64,000 nt of DNA from JAFDZV01 sp048594725 (GTDB lineage: Bacteria > Bacteroidota > Ignavibacteria > OLB7): positions 40,223 to 104,222 of the forward strand of contig JBMDXA010000024.1 in assembly GCA_048594725.1 (NCBI GenBank). Reading direction: 5' to 3'. Numbering within the stretch: the stretch's first letter is position 1; each line of letters starts with the position of its first letter. Position numbers and translations under genes: made by a program. Positions 16,762 through 27,414 of this stretch are shown here, piece after piece. Below the pieces are notes generated by a model, which saw only the letters and a program-made list of their open reading frames with translations, did no database searches and was not told where the DNA came from.

Positions 16762-17257
16762 ACTGGTTGAGATCTGTTTATATGACTATTAAGTAGTATC
16801 TGATACTGTTCTAATTCACTGGAAGCGGGTGCGGTCTGGGATGCCTGGCGAACTCTCATTGATAGAATATGGCATCGAAAAGAAAGGGAAATTACGGAAG
16901 CCGCTGGGGTTCTGCAATCTCATGTTGTGAAGAGAAGCAACGGTAAGGCCGGGGAATCGCCGGATGATCCCGTTTTCCGGGATGCGGGCTCGGCTCTCGT
17001 AGCAATTTGAAACTCCCGCCCTCCCCCCTCCGGCTCCATTGCCCACCTTCCCCCCCTTTCGTAGCTTCAAAAATCCTCCGGAGTCCGAAGATTCCGGAGT
17101 CCGGAAGCGGAAAGAACCGGATCGGTACAGATATCCTTCTTCCGCGCCAGCGGCTATCTTGTTAACTACTATAACTACTATCTCCGTTGTACCGACGACG
17201 GGGCACTGACAGCGGGCAACACCCGCGGACGGACTACTGACCATAATCGTACATCCC
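16762..17257. other. Divergent intergenic region between atpD and aspS
   Basis: No gene is supported. There is a small hairpin ATCCCG/CGGGAT (16967-16983) and two direct copies of CCGGAGTCCG 16 bases apart (17078 and 17094). An A+T-rich stretch at about 17156-17190 is the likeliest place for the aspS promoter. Confidence 0.5.
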
Positions 17258-19021
<1,764 letters not shown>

Positions 19022-19048
19022 TCGCTCTGTGATGATGACTACTGCGTT

Positions 19049-19079
19049 GCAGGGGCCGGCTCGTGGAGCCGGCCCCTGC
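19049..19079 (+). terminator. Hairpin terminator after aspS
   Basis: A perfect 14-bp stem GCAGGGGCCGGCTC/GAGCCGGCCCCTGC with a 3-base GTG loop. There is no T-run after it, so it may act with Rho or as a 3'-end stabiliser. Confidence 0.65.
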
Positions 19080-19168
19080 CGTATCGGTACTCCTGTACCG
19101 CCGCTATCCCGCCGCGCCGGTGTGATGCCGGGAAACCCATCCTCCGCGCGATTCTTCCGGTCCGGAGG

Positions 19169-19504
19169 TTATCCTCCGATCCCCCGGTACTCGGTCACAT
19201 CGGCATCCTCGTCGGGATCGCCACCCTTCTCTCTTCCCACCATCCCCTCGATCACCTTCGGCCAGAGGAACTTGAAGACCTTTGCCTGGTCTATCTCCAT
19301 CTCTCCAAGAATATCCTCGCTCCGCCGCTCCTCCAGTTTTGCCCGGATAAGCGCCTGGTTGCGGAGGATCACCTCCAGATACGACTGGGTTGTGGCAAGC
19401 TCTTCCAGGAGCGTCCAGAGCAGGGTTGAATCGTTGACATCCGGGGTTGCCGGGCCGGATGAGGGCTGGGATTCCGAATCGGGATTGGATGGAGTGTCGG
19501 ACAT
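19169..19504 (-). CDS. Unknown acidic 111-residue protein
   Basis: I start at ATG 19504 (MSDTPSNPDSES) because AGGAG lies 9 bases upstream; the longer frame to 19603 lacks this. The N-terminus (1-35) is Ser/Pro/Asp-rich and probably disordered. The middle (about 36-75; LLWTLLEELATTQSYLEVIL then RNQALIRAKLEERR) is helical with heptad character and may be a coiled coil. The C-terminus is Gly/Asp-rich. No signal peptide, membrane segment or known family seen. It lies convergent to aspS and divergent from the two-component pair. Confidence 0.7.
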   Translation of the reverse strand: MSDTPSNPDSESQPSSGPATPDVNDSTLLWTLLEELATTQSYLEVILRNQALIRAKLEERRSEDILGEMEIDQAKVFKFLWPKVIEGMVGREKGGDPDEDADVTEYRGIGG

Positions 19505-19844
19505 TGCAAACTCCTGTAGCCGGGGGGCCTGAGCGATACCTGTGAGAGAGAGTGGTAGAGTGCGGCGCCCGGAGGGAGATGATGGGCCGATGCGATGGGC
19601 CATTCAATCCCTCCCTCTGGCTCGTAACGGGCTTGCTATCAGCCGTCCGTGAAAATCATGGCAGCGCACTCGTGCATGGGAACTATGTTCCCTTCGAACT
19701 CGGCAATTTCCACGCCATAAGGCTTCCAGCGGTGGACGGATGCGGAGGGTCTCACGGGGCGGGCCAGGGGGGCGGGTGATGCGCCGTGCGTGGCTCCGGT
19801 GCTGGTACTGCCGCCTCATCTTCCGATTCTTTCCCCTGGAGTGA

Positions 19845-19852
19845 TATGTTTG
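19845..19852 (+). promoter_or_regulatory. Bacteroidota-type -7 element for the two-component operon
   Basis: TATGTTTG matches TAnnTTTG exactly and ends 36 bases before the response regulator ATG at 19889. The -33 region is T-rich (GATTCTTTCC) without a perfect TTTG. Confidence 0.4.
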
Positions 19853-19888
19853 TAGCGGCCCGCATCATCGTACCCAACTGATACCCCC

Positions 19889-20563
19889 ATGAGGATTCTG
19901 ATTGTCGAGGATGACAGGAACATAGCCGAGGTGATGCGCCGGGAGCTGGTGGAACAGCACTATCTGGTGGATATCGCCCACGATGGCGCAACCGGGGAGG
20001 ATCTTGCGCTCAGCAACGATTACGACCTGATCCTGCTGGATCTGATGCTTCCGGAGAAGGATGGGCGGAGCGTCTGCAAGACCCTGCGCGACGAGGGGAT
20101 CGCAACCCCCATCCTGATGACCACCGCTCTGGGCGATGCCCACGACGTGATCCATGGCCTGGATGCCGGCGCCGATGATTATCTGGTCAAGCCGTTTCAT
20201 ACCGGCGTGCTGCTGGCGCGGGTGCGCTCGCTCAGCCGGCGGCAGTCCGATTTCAAGACCGTGGAGCTTCGTGCCGCCGATCTGGTGCTGAACACCGCGC
20301 GCAGGACCGTCTCCAGAGGGGGGCGGCAGATCACCCTTACGGCCAAGGAGTTCGCGCTGCTGGAATATTTCATGATGAACCGCGAGCGGGTGCTCACCCG
20401 CGAGATGATAAGCGAGCATGTGTGGGATATGAATTTCGATCCCCGCTCCAATGTCATCGATTCGCTCGTCCGGTTTCTCCGGCTGAGAGTGGACAAGGGG
20501 TTCGAACCGCAGCTGATCCATACGGTGCGGGGAGCCGGCTATCGTTTTTCGGAGACCCCGTAG
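19889..20563 (+). CDS. OmpR-family response regulator of a two-component pair
   Basis: A 224-residue transcription factor: receiver with Asp51 (LILLDLMLPEKDG) and Lys101 (DDYLVKPFH), then a winged helix ending VRGAGYRFSETP. It resembles the orphan regulator at 611 along its whole length (same EMISEHVWD-type segment and spacing), so the two are probably paralogues. The partner kinase starts one base after its stop codon, which shows an operon and coupled translation. The signal and regulon are unknown. Confidence 0.95.
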   Translation: MRILIVEDDRNIAEVMRRELVEQHYLVDIAHDGATGEDLALSNDYDLILLDLMLPEKDGRSVCKTLRDEGIATPILMTTALGDAHDVIHGLDAGADDYLVKPFHTGVLLARVRSLSRRQSDFKTVELRAADLVLNTARRTVSRGGRQITLTAKEFALLEYFMMNRERVLTREMISEHVWDMNFDPRSNVIDSLVRFLRLRVDKGFEPQLIHTVRGAGYRFSETP

Positions 20564-20564
20564 G

Positions 20565-21974
20565 ATGTTCACCATCACCACCCGTCTGACGCTCTGGTTT
20601 CTGCTGAGCTTCGGTTGCATCATTATCGTGATGGCGCTGGTGATGTATGTTGCATTTGCCTCCACCGAGCAGGATTCGATCGATGAGGAGCTTCGCGATT
20701 ACGCCGAGTTCCTTATCGCCGAAGTGCACACCAACCCGAGCGCCGCCCCCGATCTGTTCGATGAGCTGCAATTGCTTACCTCGCAGGCCAACCTCCGGTT
20801 CCGCTCCATGCGCTTCATGCTCGCCACCCAGGACAGCATCTTCTACGAGAGCACCACCCAGCAGGCGCTGGAGCGGCTGGTGGACTCGCTGCAGGATATC
20901 CTGCCGATACGCGGAGGGCCGCCGTTCCGCACCATCGTGGCCGATGGGAGCGAGTACCGCATTTTTTCGATCACGGTGGGGCGGGGCGCCAACGAGGCGC
21001 TCGTGCTGGTGGTGGCCGCCACGATGAGCCGGTTGGAGGAATCGCTGGCCGGCCTGCGCAATGTCTTTCTGGTGATAGTCCCCCTGGCATTGCTGATAGC
21101 CGGGGTTGGGGGATGGTTCCTGGCGCGGCGCGCGCTGGAACCGGTGGCGGAGATCACCTCCACCGCCGAACGCATCTCCTCCAACAACCTCCATGAGCGG
21201 GTGCCGGAGGGACGTTCCAACGACGAGCTTACCGAGCTGGCCCGCACCTTCAACGGGATGATCGCCAGGATCGAGGAGACCTTCGCGGGGCAGCGCCGGT
21301 TCGTGGCCGATGCCTCGCACGATCTGCGCACTCCTCTGACCGTGATCCAGGTGAACGTGCACCGGCTGCTGAACACGCCCGGACTCCCGGCACAGGTGCG
21401 GGAGGACCTGCGGCATTGCGCCGGGGAGGTGGACCGCCTGAGCCGCCTGGCAAGCGATCTGCTTGTGCTGGCCCGTGCCGATTCCCATCCGTTGCTGATG
21501 CAGAATCTTCCGGAACGCCTGGATGAGATGCTGGTGGAATGCGCCGGGCGGATGAAGACCCTTGCCGGGGAGAAGCATATCTCCCTCTGGCTCGATATCG
21601 AAGATCCCATCGAAATCTTCTGCGATCCTCATACGCTGCAACGGGCGCTGATGAATCTGCTGGACAACGCCATCACCCACTCGCCGGATGAAAGCACGGT
21701 CAGGGCCGAACTCCAGCAGCACCAGCAGCAGGCGATCATCCGCATCGCCAACAGCGGCCCCGCCATCCCCGCCGAGCATCTGGCAAAGGTCTTCGATCGT
21801 TTCTATCGCGTGGAACAGAGCCGCACCACTCTGGGAACCGGACTGGGGCTGGCGATTGCCAAGACGATCATCGAGGCGCACAACGGGACGATCGCCATCG
21901 CATCGGACGATACGGCCGGCACGGTAATCACCGTCTCGTTGCCCATCCAGAAGGAGCCCGAACCCGCCCCCTGA
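20565..21974 (+). CDS. Sensor histidine kinase of a two-component pair
   Basis: A 469-residue inner-membrane kinase. Transmembrane 1 is about residues 10-33, a periplasmic sensor of about 130 residues follows, and transmembrane 2 is about 165-186. Then HAMP (about 187-240), HisKA with His252 in ADASHDLRTPL, and HATPase with the N box (DNAITHSPDE) and the G box GTGLGLAIAK. This is the complete EnvZ/CusS-like layout. It should phosphorylate the regulator encoded just upstream. No obvious sensor-domain family could be named. Confidence 0.95.
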   Translation: MFTITTRLTLWFLLSFGCIIIVMALVMYVAFASTEQDSIDEELRDYAEFLIAEVHTNPSAAPDLFDELQLLTSQANLRFRSMRFMLATQDSIFYESTTQQALERLVDSLQDILPIRGGPPFRTIVADGSEYRIFSITVGRGANEALVLVVAATMSRLEESLAGLRNVFLVIVPLALLIAGVGGWFLARRALEPVAEITSTAERISSNNLHERVPEGRSNDELTELARTFNGMIARIEETFAGQRRFVADASHDLRTPLTVIQVNVHRLLNTPGLPAQVREDLRHCAGEVDRLSRLASDLLVLARADSHPLLMQNLPERLDEMLVECAGRMKTLAGEKHISLWLDIEDPIEIFCDPHTLQRALMNLLDNAITHSPDESTVRAELQQHQQQAIIRIANSGPAIPAEHLAKVFDRFYRVEQSRTTLGTGLGLAIAKTIIEAHNGTIAIASDDTAGTVITVSLPIQKEPEPAP

Positions 21975-22038
21975 TCCCTCGCGAATATTCTGTTCGCGGC
22001 TGTTCTGTTCACCGCTGTTCTCCTCAAACGCGTTCAAC

Positions 22039-22245
22039 ATTCGCGCAGATTTCACTTCATCTTTACAGATCGCCTAGAAGCCGCACCACCCCCGCCCACC
22101 AAGATCCGCGCCGATTCGCGGTTGGTAGGGGGCTTGCCGGTGTACCGTTGGCTATTCGATATTCGCGCAGATTTCACTTCATCTTTACAGATCGCCTAGA
22201 AGCCGCACCACCCCCGCCCGCCAAGATCCGCGCCGATTCGCGGTT
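22039..22245 (+). repeat. Pair of 85-bp direct repeats
   Basis: Two copies, 22039-22123 and 22161-22245, differ at one base (CCCACC/CCCGCC) and are spaced 122 bases start to start. Each runs from ATTCGCGCAGATTTCACTTC to CAAGATCCGCGCCGATTCGC plus GGTT. The core resembles the units at 49564-49750 and, reversed, the 122-bp repeat at 11024. Confidence 0.85.
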
Positions 22246-22356
22246 CTATCATCTGCCTATCATCTTGCCCCTCTAAGTTCGTAACCGTAGATGGCCGCCG
22301 GAGGCACCGGAAGTGTGATTGCGGCCGGAAGAACGGAAGCTTTACGGGGGTGTGCG

Positions 22357-22590
22357 ATGGCGATCAAGCCCTCTCTCGTGGTAATAGTCCTTATCTGCCT
22401 TGGCACGATACACTGCGCACCACAGAAGCCCGATCCAGGCACGGCGCCGGTAAAGATGGAACCGGTGACGGAGCCGCCGCCCGGTACGGCATCGGCCCAG
22501 GCCGATACCTCGGGCCTGATTTCAAAAATGATGAAGCACAAGACCGTTCGCCATAAGACGCGCCCTACCAAGCGTGCGTACCTCAACTGA
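22357..22590 (+). CDS. Small putative lipoprotein
   Basis: A 77-residue protein. I start at ATG 22357 (MAIKPSLVVIVLICLGTIHC), which gives a short basic start and a hydrophobic run ending at Cys20; GGGGGTG lies 5 bases upstream. The lipobox (T-I-H-C) is not canonical because His precedes the Cys. The mature part is Pro/Thr-rich and ends in a basic tail (KHKTVRHKTRPTKRAY). No known family. It may be a surface-exposed basic peptide anchor; function unknown. Confidence 0.6.
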   Translation: MAIKPSLVVIVLICLGTIHCAPQKPDPGTAPVKMEPVTEPPPGTASAQADTSGLISKMMKHKTVRHKTRPTKRAYLN

Positions 22591-22694
22591 AGGAACGCGG
22601 AAGGAGCGCATCGGAAGCACGAGTCTATCCAACAGTGGCTTTCTCGGGGATAGCCAGCCTTCGTGTCGGAAGAGTGGGCCGGCACGCAGGTTAC

Positions 22695-22751
22695 TGATAA
22701 GTGGGGTACTTATCAGGCGCAAAGAGGGGTGCAGTTATGCACCCCTCTTTG
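22695..22751. terminator. Two tandem hairpins between convergent genes
   Basis: TGATAAGT/ACTTATCA (22695-22715) is followed by the 13-bp stem AAAGAGGGGTGCA/TGCACCCCTCTTT with loop GTTA (22721-22750). The second hairpin is symmetrical with T-rich ends on both sides and probably ends transcription from the small lipoprotein on its left and from the BNR protein on its right. Confidence 0.75.
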
Positions 22752-22800
22752 TTGGTATTCGCTGGTATCGATCGCCTGTCGCCAGGGCCATCCTCCAGGA

Positions 22801-24126
22801 TCATCTTCCCACATTCATTCTCATCACCCTTCGCTCTTCCTCGCCCCCGTACCGGAGCAGATATCGTCCCGTGGCGAGACCCTCCGTTCCGATCTCCCCG
22901 GTCTCTCCCGCGGATATGGCTCCCGACAGCACCGGGTTGCCGAGCAGATCGTACAATTCCCATCGCAGCGGGCTCTGCTCCCCGGCCGCGCTCAGATGAA
23001 TCGTCCTCCCGTCGAACCACGCTTCCGCGCCTTCCCTCGTATCCGGCACCGACGCCACCTCCGGCGCCAGGAGGAACACTCCGTTCTCCCCGGTGGCATC
23101 CGAATCATCGTGCAGGTTGCCGGCGCTGAAGATCAGGTATCCCGGAAAGGCCGGCGAGGTGACCGCCCGCTGGATGGTTCCCTTCGGCTCCTGGGCAACC
23201 ATATTCCAGGTGGCTCCGGCATCGTTGCTGGCATAGATGCCGCCGGTGTTGGGGGGATGATTCCCTCCCGCCACGAACACCCTGGAGGTGCTGGCGTAAT
23301 CCCAGGCCACGCCGAAGAAATAATACCGCTCCGGATGTGCCGCGATCGTCCAGTGCTCGCCGGCATCGGTGGAGCGGAGGATGTATCCTTCGGTGCCGGC
23401 GGTCATCACATCCGGCTGCGAGGGGCTGATGGCGATGCCGTCGATGGCATTGTCGCCGCCGAGCGCCAGATCCAGCTTGCTGGTCCAGGTTGCCCCCCAG
23501 TCGGTGGATTTCAGCAGGACCGCGCTGAAGATCATATTCTCTCCGCCGGCGAACAGCGTCCCCGGCCGGCTGGCGTCCCAGATGATATCGTTCACCGTGT
23601 AATTGGCGAGCCCCTCTATCTTCTGCCAGCTTTTGCCGGTGTCCGAGGAGATATACGAGCCGAACCCCTGCGCCGCCAGCACCACGCGGGAGGGATCGGA
23701 GGGATGGAACCGGAGCCGCCGTACCAGATTGACCGGCGGGCTGGTGATGGCGATTCCGCTCTGCGACAGCTCCCAGGTCAACCCGCCGTTGGTGGTGCGG
23801 TAGATCACCTCGGCCGGGCCGGACCAGCCGGAGCGCAGATCCAGTGCCACCAGGATGTTCAGCGGGTCGGCCGGATGTACAGCCACCTCCCGGCAATGTT
23901 TCCCTTCAAGCCCCAGAGGAGTCCATCCGAACGGCGTCAGCGCATTGGGATCGTGATAGAAGATGCCGGCGGTATCGGCCGCAGCATAGATGTTGCCGTG
24001 CGCGGCGTCCAGTCCGTAGACGCTCCGCCCGGTAAGGAGCGTTCCAAGCGGATTGATTGCGGGCTGCTGCGCCTGTGCCGTTGCGGCGGCCAGCAGAGCG
24101 ATGCATACTGATATTGCTCGTTTCAT
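22801..24126 (-). CDS. BNR-repeat (Ycf48/sialidase-like propeller) protein with T9SS sorting domain
   Basis: A 441-residue secreted protein with a signal peptide (MKRAISVCIALLAAATAQAQ). Asp-box motifs recur through about residues 100-320: TTNGGLTW, SSDTGKSW, STDWGATW, STDAGEHW and SNDAGATW, which indicates a beta-propeller of the photosystem-assembly/BNR group. The last 80 residues (PLRWELYDLLGNPVLSGAIS then LATGRYLLRY) form a type-A T9SS C-terminal domain, so it should cross the outer membrane and be surface attached or released. No catalytic residues of true sialidases were identified. Single gene; AGAGAGGC precedes the ATG. Confidence 0.88.
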   Translation of the reverse strand: MKRAISVCIALLAAATAQAQQPAINPLGTLLTGRSVYGLDAAHGNIYAAADTAGIFYHDPNALTPFGWTPLGLEGKHCREVAVHPADPLNILVALDLRSGWSGPAEVIYRTTNGGLTWELSQSGIAITSPPVNLVRRLRFHPSDPSRVVLAAQGFGSYISSDTGKSWQKIEGLANYTVNDIIWDASRPGTLFAGGENMIFSAVLLKSTDWGATWTSKLDLALGGDNAIDGIAISPSQPDVMTAGTEGYILRSTDAGEHWTIAAHPERYYFFGVAWDYASTSRVFVAGGNHPPNTGGIYASNDAGATWNMVAQEPKGTIQRAVTSPAFPGYLIFSAGNLHDDSDATGENGVFLLAPEVASVPDTREGAEAWFDGRTIHLSAAGEQSPLRWELYDLLGNPVLSGAISAGETGEIGTEGLATGRYLLRYGGEEERRVMRMNVGR

Positions 24127-24357
24127 AAGCCTCTCTCCAGGAGGATCGGTTCATGGTTGAAAGCGCCATCATCAGGACGTATCCTCGCGGCGGTGTAACG
24201 TTGCTGCAACATCTGCCCGGGGGATGCTCGTAGGGATGATTTCGATTGAAGAGAGAGGGGGCCGGAGGAGGGGCGTACCGGGAGGGGGGAGGCTCTGCAA
24301 CTTTCCGGTGTGGTGGGTCACTTACCAGTCGAGAGAACCGAGACAAGCAAGGTTGAT

Positions 24358-24981
24358 ATGGCATCCAACGAACATCCGGATCGCGATACGGAACGGCAGG
24401 AACGCTTTCTGGCGCTGCTGCTGCCGGTGCGGAACCGGCTCACGCATTTTGCGCGGGCGATGACACGCAATCATGAGGAGGCGAACGATCTGGCGAGCGA
24501 TACCATCCTGGCCGCGCTGGAGCGTTTCGACGATCTGAAGAGCCCGGGAGCGTTCCTCAGCTACCTGCTCACCATCGCGGTGCGGCTGCACAAGCGCCGC
24601 CGCTGGCGGCAGCGGCTGTTCGGCAGCTACGACGATGAGTATGCCGAGAACATCCCCTCCGGCGGCACCTCTCCGGAAGCCGCCGCCGATGTGGCGATGC
24701 TGCATGCGGCGCTGGCACAACTGCCGGAGCGGCAGCGGGAGACCGTGGTGCTGTTCGAGATCTCCGACCTGTCGCTGGAGGAGATCCGCCAGATACAGGG
24801 TGGCTCCCTCTCGGGGGTGAAGTCCCGCCTGGTGCGGGGACGAGAGAAGCTTGCGCAGATATTGAACGCGGCCCGACCGGAAGCTCCGGGGTTCCGCGCC
24901 GGGGACGTAGTACCGGGCGGGAAGCGCCGTCCCAGCAGCAACCCATACCTCATCCTATCCGAATCGCAGAGCAATGGATAA
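24358..24981 (+). CDS. ECF-type RNA polymerase sigma factor
   Basis: A 207-residue sigma-70 family factor. I start at ATG 24358 (MASNEHPDRDTERQERFL). Region 2 (about 20-90; LTHFARAMTRNHEEANDLAS) and region 4 (about 125-180; LAQLPERQRETVVLFEISDL then LSGVKSRLVRGREKL) are clear. Its last codons overlap the start of the next gene by 8 bases, so both are translated together, as expected for a sigma/anti-sigma pair. It should direct RNA polymerase to a small envelope-related regulon. Confidence 0.92.
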   Translation: MASNEHPDRDTERQERFLALLLPVRNRLTHFARAMTRNHEEANDLASDTILAALERFDDLKSPGAFLSYLLTIAVRLHKRRRWRQRLFGSYDDEYAENIPSGGTSPEAAADVAMLHAALAQLPERQRETVVLFEISDLSLEEIRQIQGGSLSGVKSRLVRGREKLAQILNAARPEAPGFRAGDVVPGGKRRPSSNPYLILSESQSNG

Positions 24982-26437
24982 TAGCAAACGTCCGCTTCAG
25001 GAATATTTCAATGCCGCGCGCAACCGGCCGGGACTTTCCGAGGAGGAGGTACGCGCCATCGTGGGGCGTGGCGGGTCAACCCCGGATGCGGGGCTGGCAC
25101 CCTCCCGGCGCCGCCGTATCCTGACGTTCGGCGGCGCAATCTTCACGGTGGCGGCGGTGTCGTTCGGGGTGCTCCGGATGGGATCGTCCCTCTCCGATAC
25201 TTCCGAGCGCCAGTTCCCCGCCGCCTCCGGGCGTGCCCCGGCCGGCTCCCTCCATGGAGGGGCTGCTGAGGCGCCCGTGATGAACCAGGCGCGACCGCTC
25301 ACGGGCGATACTTCCCTGCTCTCCCCGGCGGAGGCCATGCCAGTGCTGCAAGGCGCAGGTTCCTATGTAAACAGTTCATACGATCAGGAGAATCATGCGA
25401 TGATGAAACGTACGGTCACAACGAAACTTGCCGCCACCGGAGCTGCCCTGCTGGGCGCGGCCACACTGACGGCCTCGGCCCAGGGGACCACTCCCTCCAT
25501 ACGAGAGCAGAATGAGAAGGAGCTTCCCGTGGTCGTCCAGCAGATGCAGTCGGAGCTCGGCATTGCCGTTTCCGATTACTGGACGCCGCGATTGAACGAG
25601 TACAAGACGCGGATCGACCGCTCGCTTGCGCCGCACGATCTTGCGGAGCTGAACCGCCTCCGTGTCCGTTTCAATGTGCTGGCGGTGCAGTGGCTCGGGA
25701 CGATGGGACGGGAGGAGTCGGTGAGCCGCGAGCAGCAGAAGGAGGGGCTGGAACAGCTTATCGGGATCTACAAGGAGGCACAGGGCATGGCCGGACGCTA
25801 TCGTTCCGATCTCGATGCGCTTGCCACGACCGTCGTGGATGATCTGGGAGAATTTCTTCCGGAGGTGAACCGGCGGGCCGACAACTTCATGCAGCTGCGC
25901 AAAAGCGAGATAGACCGTGCCGGTCTCTCCGCGAAGATCTCCGGCGCGCGCGCCAAAACCGACGAGGTGGCGGCCATGCTCCGCTCCAGCCAGGGAAAAT
26001 CCGCGGCGCGCATGCTTTATAGCTTTGCCCTGGAGCCTATCGTAATGCTCTACGACGGCACCGATCTCTCCACGCTTCTGCGCCAGATGGAGCAGCTCTC
26101 CAGCGGCGGCAGGGGGCTTTCGCTCACCAGCGGTGCCATCGCCGGGTATACGCTTCCGGATCATACGGTGCTCAAGCCCAGCACCCCGAACCCGGCCTCA
26201 TCGGCAGTTACCATCGGCTATAGCCTGCCGGAGCCCAGCCAGCAGACCACGCTCCGGCTCTACGATGCCCAGGGAACCCTTGTGGGCACCTACGATGAAG
26301 GGGCACGAGAGGCGGGAGAGCACGCCGTGCAGGCCGATGTTTCGGGGCTCACTCCCGGCACCTATCTGTATCATCTGAGTGTGCGCACCTCTGCCGGCGA
26401 TCGGGTCTATTCCAGAACCCTGCAGGTGGTGCGATAG
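24974..26437 (+). CDS. Anti-sigma-like membrane segment in frame with an exported T9SS cargo
   Basis: One 487-codon frame that looks like two genes. Residues 1-142: a cytoplasmic stretch (LSEEEVRAIVGRGGS), a transmembrane helix (about 49-66; ILTFGGAIFTVAAVSFGV) and a Ser/Ala/Gly-rich tail, placed where an anti-sigma factor is expected after the sigma gene. Residues 143-487: a new signal peptide (MMKRTVTTKLAATGAALLGA ending TASAQG), a helical domain (about 175-370) and a T9SS type-A sorting domain (STPNPASSAVTIGYSLPEPS, ending YSRTLQVVR). An AGGAG at 25386-25390, 9 bases before ATG 25400, shows the second part can be started separately. No stop codon separates the two. Confidence 0.85.
   Translation: MDNSKRPLQEYFNAARNRPGLSEEEVRAIVGRGGSTPDAGLAPSRRRRILTFGGAIFTVAAVSFGVLRMGSSLSDTSERQFPAASGRAPAGSLHGGAAEAPVMNQARPLTGDTSLLSPAEAMPVLQGAGSYVNSSYDQENHAMMKRTVTTKLAATGAALLGAATLTASAQGTTPSIREQNEKELPVVVQQMQSELGIAVSDYWTPRLNEYKTRIDRSLAPHDLAELNRLRVRFNVLAVQWLGTMGREESVSREQQKEGLEQLIGIYKEAQGMAGRYRSDLDALATTVVDDLGEFLPEVNRRADNFMQLRKSEIDRAGLSAKISGARAKTDEVAAMLRSSQGKSAARMLYSFALEPIVMLYDGTDLSTLLRQMEQLSSGGRGLSLTSGAIAGYTLPDHTVLKPSTPNPASSAVTIGYSLPEPSQQTTLRLYDAQGTLVGTYDEGAREAGEHAVQADVSGLTPGTYLYHLSVRTSAGDRVYSRTLQVVR
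25386..25402 (+). promoter_or_regulatory. Internal ribosome binding site and start of the T9SS part
   Basis: AGGAG followed 9 bases later by ATG-ATG (25400 and 25403). Translation from here begins at a complete signal peptide, so this is probably the true start of the exported protein. Confidence 0.65.
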
Positions 26438-26507
26438 AGCAGACTCTTCCATTTGGCAATCGTGTAGTGCATTTTGAAATGGAGCTTCCTCCGTAGTTCC
26501 ATTCCCG

Positions 26508-26542
26508 GCGCCCCATCGGATAAATTCCGTCCGATGGGGCGC
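26508..26542 (+). terminator. Hairpin terminator after the sigma-factor operon
   Basis: A perfect 13-bp stem GCGCCCCATCGGA/TCCGATGGGGCGC with a 9-base loop, 70 bases after the stop of the T9SS frame. The downstream T content is modest (TGTTCGTATG). Confidence 0.65.
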
Positions 26543-26706
26543 TGTTCGTATGCTCTCCGCACAGGGAAATATCGGGGTGTGACGCCGTGAAATACCACCG
26601 GATTTACATTGGCATGATTATAGAAAATAGATGTTTCCAGAGACCGTAGTGATTGTGATCGCAGTGAAGAATAGGTGAAGATGTTGATACGTGGAGGATT
26701 GAAACG

Positions 26707-26859
26707 ATGGGCACACTTCTGCTGGTTCTCGTGATTCTATTGCTGGTCGGTGCTTTTCCGTCCTGGCCGCACAGCAGGAACTGGGGATATTTCCCAAGTG
26801 GCATTCTCGGTGTTATCCTGCTGATTGTGGTGCTCCTTCTGATAACCGGAAGAGTCTGA
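26707..26859 (+). CDS. DUF3309 family small membrane protein
   Basis: A 50-residue protein (MGTLLLVLVILLLVGAFPSW then PHSRNWGYFPSG and a second hydrophobic run ending LLLITGRV). Two transmembrane helices flank a short loop with the family pattern P-x-W-P-x-S-x-x-W-G-Y-x-P-S-G. An AGGA lies about 10 bases before the ATG. DUF3309 proteins are about this size and common in Proteobacteria and some other phyla; their role is unknown. It stands alone between the sigma-factor operon and a gene-poor stretch. Confidence 0.85.
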   Translation: MGTLLLVLVILLLVGAFPSWPHSRNWGYFPSGILGVILLIVVLLLITGRV

Positions 26860-27410
26860 CCGTATTTGACTTATTAGTTGGTTGGTATTGTTACGCGACG
26901 ATGGCGGGCACGATGCTGCCTGGGGTGATCGTGGCAAGCCGGAGGTGAGTTCATACGATTATGGCGATTTTTTGAACTCTATCAACAGCCGGCTGTATCA
27001 TCCTTGTAGACAGTGGCCCGCTGGATGGATTGCAATGCTGTGAATGAGAGGGAGTGCGGTTGAGGCGATGATTTCTCAGTATCCCGATACCGGTAACGCT
27101 CTGGGCAAGTGTTGCATGCATGGTAACGGTATACTTCTGCCTTGCAGTACGTATCTAAGTATCATAGACAGAGATAAACTGGGTTCGAACATTATCTAGT
27201 ATCAACTGTCGGTATATCTATTGGAACTGACATCCCGTTCGGAAGTGGTTCCGATATAAACGAAGGGACGTGCATGGCGCGCGTCCCTTCGTTGTGTTAT
27301 ATAGTGTTATATACTATTGCCTGCAGGAATTGGCGGTTGTAGCCGACCGGTATATCACTACACTATTCAGTATAGAAATTCACTATAGACGCGACGCCCG
27401 GAACGTTCAC
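26860..27410. other. Gene-poor stretch with an orphan hairpin
   Basis: No protein is supported. The DNA is more A+T-rich than its surroundings. A terminator-like hairpin lies at 27259-27293 without any gene upstream of it on the plus strand within 400 bases. This leaves room for a small RNA or for a long 3' leader of the DUF3309 gene. Confidence 0.45.
27259..27293 (+). terminator. Orphan terminator-like hairpin
   Basis: A 12-bp stem AACGAAGGGACG/CGTCCCTTCGTT with an 11-base loop; the right side runs into TTGTGTTATAT. The nearest plus-strand gene ends 400 bases upstream. Confidence 0.6.
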
Positions 27411-27414
27411 AGAA

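Noticed and set aside
22039..22245. Possible minimal CRISPR
   Set aside because: Units are 85 bp with only two copies and a 37-base spacer; CRISPR repeats are shorter, more numerous, and no cas genes are present.
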